Positions 60,010 to 64,000 of a stretch of DNA of 64,000 bases are shown one piece after another. The notes beneath the pieces were generated by a model. It did no database searches, was not told the origin of the DNA, and saw only the letters and a program-made list of their open reading frames with translations. The position numbers were made by a program, and so were the translations under genes. Numbering within the stretch: position 1 is the stretch's first letter; the number at the start of each line of letters is the position of its first letter. This DNA comes from Sipunculus nudus (taxonomy: Eukaryota; Annelida; Sipuncula; Golfingiida; Sipunculidae), in assembly GCA_026874595.1 (NCBI GenBank), contig CM049317.1, forward strand, positions 54,231,118 to 54,295,117, given 5' to 3'.

Positions 60010-60247
60010 CTGAACCAACAATATGTTAACCGGTCATAAATCAACTCTCTTTTTACAATGGGAGAATATACGTAAATGCCTATCTCCTCTGTAGTAATCG
60101 GCTATCCGAGTTGACGTTATATGTATTTTCACGTCATAAAAGCAACCCAAATTATAGTAAAACAAACAGTTACTTACATGTCAGTGTGTAAACTTCATGT
60201 GGACAGACGAACAGGAGAAGAATGATGACAGACTGTGATCTCTTCAT
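50176..60247 (-). CDS. Gene B2: two-CTLD type I transmembrane receptor, eight exons seen
   Basis: Exons (minus strand, 5' to 3'): 60178-60247, 58165-58429, 57635-57766, 56640-56888, 55319-55480, 54499-54567, 51877-52009, 50176-50653. The product is about 519 aa with the same layout as gene B1. All exons have open frames and GT/AG borders, and intron phases match B1, including the unexplained phase step between exons 1 and 2. By hand count the tail differs from B1 at roughly 12% of positions and the domain 2 exon 4 at roughly 28%. Both copies therefore look functional, with faster change outside the cell. The order and strand relative to gene A are as in B1, consistent with duplication of a whole A-B unit. 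Confidence 0.85.
51877..52009 (-). CDS. Gene B2 exon 7: transmembrane helix
   Basis: Almost identical to B1 exon 7: the same membrane span, basic stop-transfer RLAMRVRK and KYNLM (YxxM). Leaves in phase 2 at GTAGGT. Confidence 0.85.
52862..53537. mobile_element. Foldback element with GGGGTAATTGTCC arms (copy in B2 intron 6)
   Basis: The left arm has ACCCCCCCCCCCGGACAATT (about 52862-52905). The right arm has repeated GGGGTAATTGTC/GGGGTAGTTGTC units (about 53385-53537). The centre shares the AGACTTTATAGCGAGTCTAA segment with the B1 copy. Confidence 0.5.
52909..52982. repeat. (AT)n microsatellite
   Basis: About 70 bases of alternating TA inside the foldback element of B2; the B1 copy lacks it. 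Confidence 0.85.
54499..54567 (-). CDS. Gene B2 exon 6: stalk
   Basis: 23 codons, GIPTTRRSVNKTQSPSECAK, then ITN, directly before the membrane exon. Confidence 0.75.
54895..55215. repeat. R4 foldback repeat (B2 intron 5)
   Basis: GCGGTTGGCTTTATATTCGC at one end and AAAATCTCGCGAACAAAAAT at the other, with TTTCGTTTTCGCGAATATCG inside. Homologous to 31055-31415. Confidence 0.55.
55319..55480 (-). CDS. Gene B2 exon 5: C-terminal half of lectin-like domain 2
   Basis: 54 codons with DCVLQTVDPYRW, ELCNTTATAVCWR and a Thr-rich linker. An NTT sequon lies beside the third conserved cysteine. Confidence 0.8.
56640..56888 (-). CDS. Gene B2 exon 4: N-terminal half of lectin-like domain 2
   Basis: WCPYWNCRRT, SWFHARAVCAKLGGNLWVNS and LWLGWRNVDWSYTQE mark the start and core of a C-type lectin fold. 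The W in LWLGW restores the canonical core that B1 has as LLGW. Confidence 0.85.
57635..57766 (-). CDS. Gene B2 exon 3: C-terminal half of lectin-like domain 1
   Basis: 44 codons with SCVVIRFKES, TGCY and PAICETK. No WND motif. Confidence 0.8.
58165..58429 (-). CDS. Gene B2 exon 2: N-terminal half of lectin-like domain 1
   Basis: Contains TYEEATRFCDEKSMGLPE and WLSLTRR, with NLT and NYT sequons. It opens right after TTGTAG in phase 0. The first codons (VSVMTRGSLV) fall in the R5 repeat sequence. Confidence 0.8.
59083..59420 (+). repeat. Short array with AAGGTCAAGGTCACCAG units (B2 intron 1)
   Basis: Units of about 160-170 bases with AAACTCTCC.GAGAAATTAA, CAATTTGTCCATCAAATT and CAAGGTCAAGGTCACCAG. 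They are absent from B1 intron 1. Confidence 0.55.
59927..60005. repeat. (AT)n microsatellite in B2 intron 1
   Basis: About 80 bases of alternating TA with TTT interruptions, matching 38217-38278 in B1. Confidence 0.85.
60178..60247 (-). CDS. Gene B2 exon 1: signal peptide
   Basis: MKRSQSVIILLLFVCPHEVY, a secretory signal peptide, 70 nt, leaving in phase 1 at a GTAAGT donor. Confidence 0.85.
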
Positions 60248-60580
60248 TTTTCTCGTGTATGTGACTCAGGAGTCTCTATTTCTAGTATTGAATGTGAATA
60301 CCGTCTTGTGAGCAGGTCGCCGAATAACACACGGTGACAATGAACGTTTTAATGATTTCCTGTTGTCTGCTCACTTGTTCAATACGCAGAACTTGTCAAG
60401 ACGGAGAGACAATTAAGCGAGAATGAATGAGTGTAAATCCTTCAGTTACACTGAACTTATAACTGATGTCAACGACTAGATTACACAATACTATGAAACA
60501 CTGGAAACTTTAAGACCATATGTATGAAACTTCCCTGTCTCTTTCTGTTTCTCTTTTTGTAGATATCCTTCTGTGTTTTA

Positions 60581-60582
60581 TA

Positions 60583-60620
<38 letters not shown>
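60581..60620. repeat. (CT)n tract upstream of gene B2
   Basis: About 40 bases of CT, about 350 bases upstream of the B2 start, matching the tract upstream of B1. Confidence 0.8.
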
Positions 60621-60621
<1 letters not shown>

Positions 60622-60670
60622 TGTGTGTGTTATATGAGCACAGCAGTCCCCTCATGTGCTTGTTCACATC

Positions 60671-60696
60671 AGCCTGGTCGCACGTTAATGTGACTG
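60671..60696 (-). promoter_or_regulatory. Conserved upstream block of gene B2
   Basis: Same 26-base block as at 38939-38964, in the same position and orientation relative to the gene. Confidence 0.35.
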
Positions 60697-60979
60697 CCTA
60701 CTGTATCGGGATCAAGATTGTATCCGGTTTCCCCATCCGATGAGTCAACGTCATACTGATGAAAAACTGATACTGGGCCTTATCGCACTGTAGAGCCAAA
60801 ACAGCCTGGCCCAGGCAGCATGTGGTTTGTGTATAAAGCGTTAATCCTAAAGTGTGAAGGTAAATACCCGAGCATCACAGCGGTGTGAGTGTGTATCAAT
60901 AAAACCTGTTGATCTTTATCGAACATCCTTCATTTAACAGTGATCCTTGTACAGCTCAGTTTCGTATCATTGCATCCAA

Positions 60980-61260
60980 AAGGAGGGTATGCGTTCATCC
61001 TCGTTCGTGTGTGTGTCTGTGTGTGTTTAGGTGTAGATGTGCTTAGGTGTGTGTGTTCACAAAATAACTCAGTCATGAACGGAATCTCATGACTTGTTCA
61101 GGGCATTTCGATAATGGGCCAATGAAGAAACGATTAGATTTTGTGTGGATCCATCACATGATCCGGATCCAGGAACGTCATCGATGAATACTAAAAAATG
61201 TAAAAAGTCACTAATGGAAAAATGAACCTGAGAATATAGGCCGAATAAGTAAATGCAAAC
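60980..61260 (-). repeat. Dispersed repeat R3, inverted copy upstream of B2
   Basis: Carries the R3 landmarks on the minus strand (TTGGCCCATTATCG, the CACACA tract, GAACGCATACCCTCCT). Homology to the B1 upstream region continues to about 61310, near CTAGTTATAATTATGTGTAT, which marks the edge of the duplicated unit. Confidence 0.6.
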
Positions 61261-62619
61261 ACATGGGGGAGACTTTCATTCCTTAGAACGCAGATTTCTA
61301 GTTATAATTATGTGTATCTTCATGTTGATTTATCTCGTTTTTGGTCTTCGATGCTGTTAAAATTCTTGAGTTATTCAAATTAGGTAAAGGCACCATAAAT
61401 AACCTATATCAGCTATTATATCTCTCATGGGTGGGTTTACTGAAATGAGAATATTTAAATGTTATAAAACTGAGCGATAATGGGGATTCGACTACAAAGT
61501 GTACACTCTTCGGAATAAGGCCAACGTGAAAAATAAATATCTGGTGCAAATCTGTGACCGAGGATTAATTGCGCCCAAAATTGAGCTTTAGAAAATCAGC
61601 GCAAACAGAAAATGGCTAAAGAATAAATTACCACAAGATGTCGCCACTGAGACACTAACGTGAATATTTCCTTTATTCATTTGGATTAAACTTTTAACTT
61701 GTTTTGTCAACCTATATTACATAAATTGTGCTCTAACTTGACCTCATCTGCAAACAATGGAATAATTATAAAATACATAAGGAAAGGATGTGGAAATCTA
61801 TATTAACTTAATTATCTATTATCGTTATCGTTCTATCTTAAACCATGACATGCGTTTTACCACACTTTCGTTATAGAACATAGTGCAGCCTCTTTGATTC
61901 ACTAACTCTAGATCCCCATAACTTATTGGCGGTAAGCTAGAGTAGCACATAACCAAGGGTTGACGTGCCGGTCAAATAACTCACCAAAACTGTACAACTT
62001 TCTACAAAATCATTAAAAAAACTAATTTATCACATTTATAAATCAATTATAAAGCAATTTCATGATCTACCAGACACTATTTTGCAGATGTTATTCATGT
62101 ACAGTAAAGTGTGACATTCGGTATATCCTATGATTGGTTTAAAGCGAATTTAAAGTGATTACATGGAAAAGGACTTAATTATTCCCTGACCAAAGTAAAG
62201 ACGAGTGCACGGATGGCAAATGAACGAAGTTTTACTGAACATACATATACATATATCATATCCGGAATATCAATGTATAGAGAAAACAAGGCACAGAGGG
62301 CAAACATCAGTTCAGCCTGGGGTTTAATCAAGCGACGTCCTGGTAATAATATGAAATAATATGAAGGTTCCTTGCTCATACACTAATGTATGTTATACCA
62401 TATGGACCATATGGCATAGCAGGCCTACTTGAATGTTTCTTTAACCTGCTCTCTCTGTCCTCATTTGATAAGCATTGTAAGTTAATGGAACAGGTGTACC
62501 GACCTATGTCCACGAATTCGGTTGGTTCCTCACTGGTATGATTAAAACAGGTTACTTTCGTATTGTTTTTTATTCTTAATGCCGTGTTTGCTATCGACTC
62601 TAGCTGTTGTTTATGCATA

Positions 62620-62621
<2 letters not shown>

Positions 62622-62673
<52 letters not shown>
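62622..62673. repeat. (AT)n microsatellite
   Basis: About 50 bases of alternating TA. Confidence 0.85.
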
Positions 62674-62676
<3 letters not shown>

Positions 62677-62820
62677 AAATTTTTTTATCAATGGGAAAAA
62701 TATTCTTTTTTCTACTCCTACAAATTTCCTATTGCAATATATTACGATAAGAGGTAAGAGTGCCGATATAAGTTTTGAGATAGTTTCGCTGATTTAAATT
62801 AATAGGAAATGACCTTCTTT

Positions 62821-62900
62821 TCTATATTATATTATATCATATTATATTATATTATATTATATTATATTATGTTATATTTATTGTATATATGTATATATAA
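62821..62900. repeat. (ATATT)n microsatellite
   Basis: ATATT units with minor interruptions. Confidence 0.8.
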
Positions 62901-64000
62901 AGTATTAATATTATTATTATTAAGCATTCTTTATCATGACAAAAAATTTTTTTGTAAATACAGCTAAACCTCTATAAAGCGGACAGTCAAGGGACTCAAT
63001 CTTTTAGTCCTTAACAGTATAGTGTCCATAATAGGCAGGCGGATCATGGTTGATAACTGAGAGATTTATAAGTAAAGATAACGAACAGCTGCAAGAACGT
63101 GTTTATTGTATTATTTCAGATTTCATGTACATGTACAACATATTTATACACACATCATGCATTCAATTGTCATATACAACCTGTGATCACTTTTACTTAT
63201 CTCAAGTATGAAACAATATGAAGAGAAAAGTCTTTGAAGACATCCGTAAAATAAATGTACATAAACCCTGATATAATATGTAGCGTGTTGCACTAAGAGT
63301 GCCACCTGGCGGCATTGTCTAAAACTATCCTGGTTCAGCTGTCTCCATGCGATGATCTCAAATATAATGCATCATTGATAATGCGAAGATTGTAATGGCT
63401 ACTAACCCCGGGAACGTTCGTTTTTAGCTTAACCCTTAAATAAACTTTCTTTGATGTTTGTTATTTGGTTTGATTTGCTTTGATGTTGAAGGCACCCGAG
63501 AGAAGGCAGCCCGAGGAGCTTGTGCACTGTGACACGGTAGAAACAAGCGAGCGAGCTCATGTTTGACACTAAGCAAATCAGTTTGAGATATTTGAGCATA
63601 CTAATGTAACCGGGTGCACTGCCGTTAGTTTAGTTTGTTTCATATTTGATGTGATATGCATAAATTGTGTGCACCCTGTGTCTGTATTGGTCAGAGAGTA
63701 GCGCGCCAACTTGTAATCCTTCTCGGAGCATAGCACCTGGGTTGTCACCTTTGACCTGTTAATTAATATCCGTCATTTTATGTTTTTCATGCAGTAACAA
63801 GGCATACGTACATAAAAGTTGCCATAATAAGCGTTATATGCAATATCGGAAACGTATCCAGTACTTACACGTTTTTGTTCAACATTGATTTAATTTGCTC
63901 CGTTGTTTCGTAATATTGTCCATTGACATGTTAATTATGTACCTGGTTTTGCCGCCAAGTTTCCGTCTAGCGTCACTTGGCAGACAACCGTTGAACTGGA

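Larger units (their letters stand above)
61350..64000. other. Terminal stretch without a supported gene
   Basis: Contains a TA microsatellite (62622-62673) and an ATATT array (62821-62900). An 80-codon minus-strand frame at 62376-62618 (NNTKVTCFNHTSEEPTEFVD) lacks splice support and a recognised domain. Nothing else seen. Confidence 0.4.

Noticed and set aside
62376-62618. 80-codon minus-strand frame with NNT and NHT sequons.
   Set aside because: No splice support, no domain, and this length is expected by chance in a window of this size.

Overview
This is a eukaryotic genomic window: AT-rich, with large introns, GT/AG splice sites, many microsatellites, several dispersed repeat families and a non-LTR retrotransposon. 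The repeat style suggests a lophotrochozoan, most likely a mollusc such as a bivalve. That placement is inference; no single sequence here fixes the species. Most open frames are isolated exons, so I rebuilt genes from splice sites, intron phases and comparison between paralogous copies inside the window.

The main content is a tandem segmental duplication. A small unrecognised gene on the plus strand, called 'gene A' here, has a homologous 178-nt exon three times: 315-492, 22219-22396 and 44145-44322, about 21.9 kb apart. After the second and third copies lies a minus-strand eight-exon gene, 'gene B', at 26237-38445 (B1) and 50176-60247 (B2). Gene B encodes a type I membrane protein of about 520 residues: signal peptide, two C-type lectin-like domains each split over two exons, a short stalk, one transmembrane helix and a tail of about 175 residues. 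The tail holds nine tyrosines, a duplicated VYxKQKQ motif, a PPAY motif, a YxxM motif and a terminal NPAY motif. Exon sizes are identical in B1 and B2 except for small differences in two exons, and all phases match except at the first junction. The ectodomains have diverged more than the tails. B1 and B2 look intact; gene A copies 2 and 3 look broken.

Region by region: 0-6 kb has gene A copy 1 pieces and an unassigned minus-strand terminal exon (5625-5974). 6.9-8.5 kb is a dispersed repeat interrupted by a tandem array. 9.66 to about 15.7 kb is a non-LTR retrotransposon with both ORFs open and a 2A-like motif near the ORF2 N-terminus. 17.6-20.4 kb is mostly repeats. 20.4-24.6 kb has decayed gene A copy 2, two MITE-like insertions and a decayed reverse transcriptase. 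25-39.6 kb is gene B1 and its upstream region. 39.6-42.9 kb is repeats. 42.9-46 kb is gene A copy 3. 47.3-49.7 kb is repeats, including an array of perfect DR1-type AGGTCA sites. 50.2-61.3 kb is gene B2 and its upstream region. 61.4-64 kb has nothing I can assign.

The most promising undescribed system is the tandem gene B pair. Its tail looks like a tyrosine-based signalling or endocytic adaptor platform attached to two lectin-like domains that lack the usual calcium/sugar-binding motifs.
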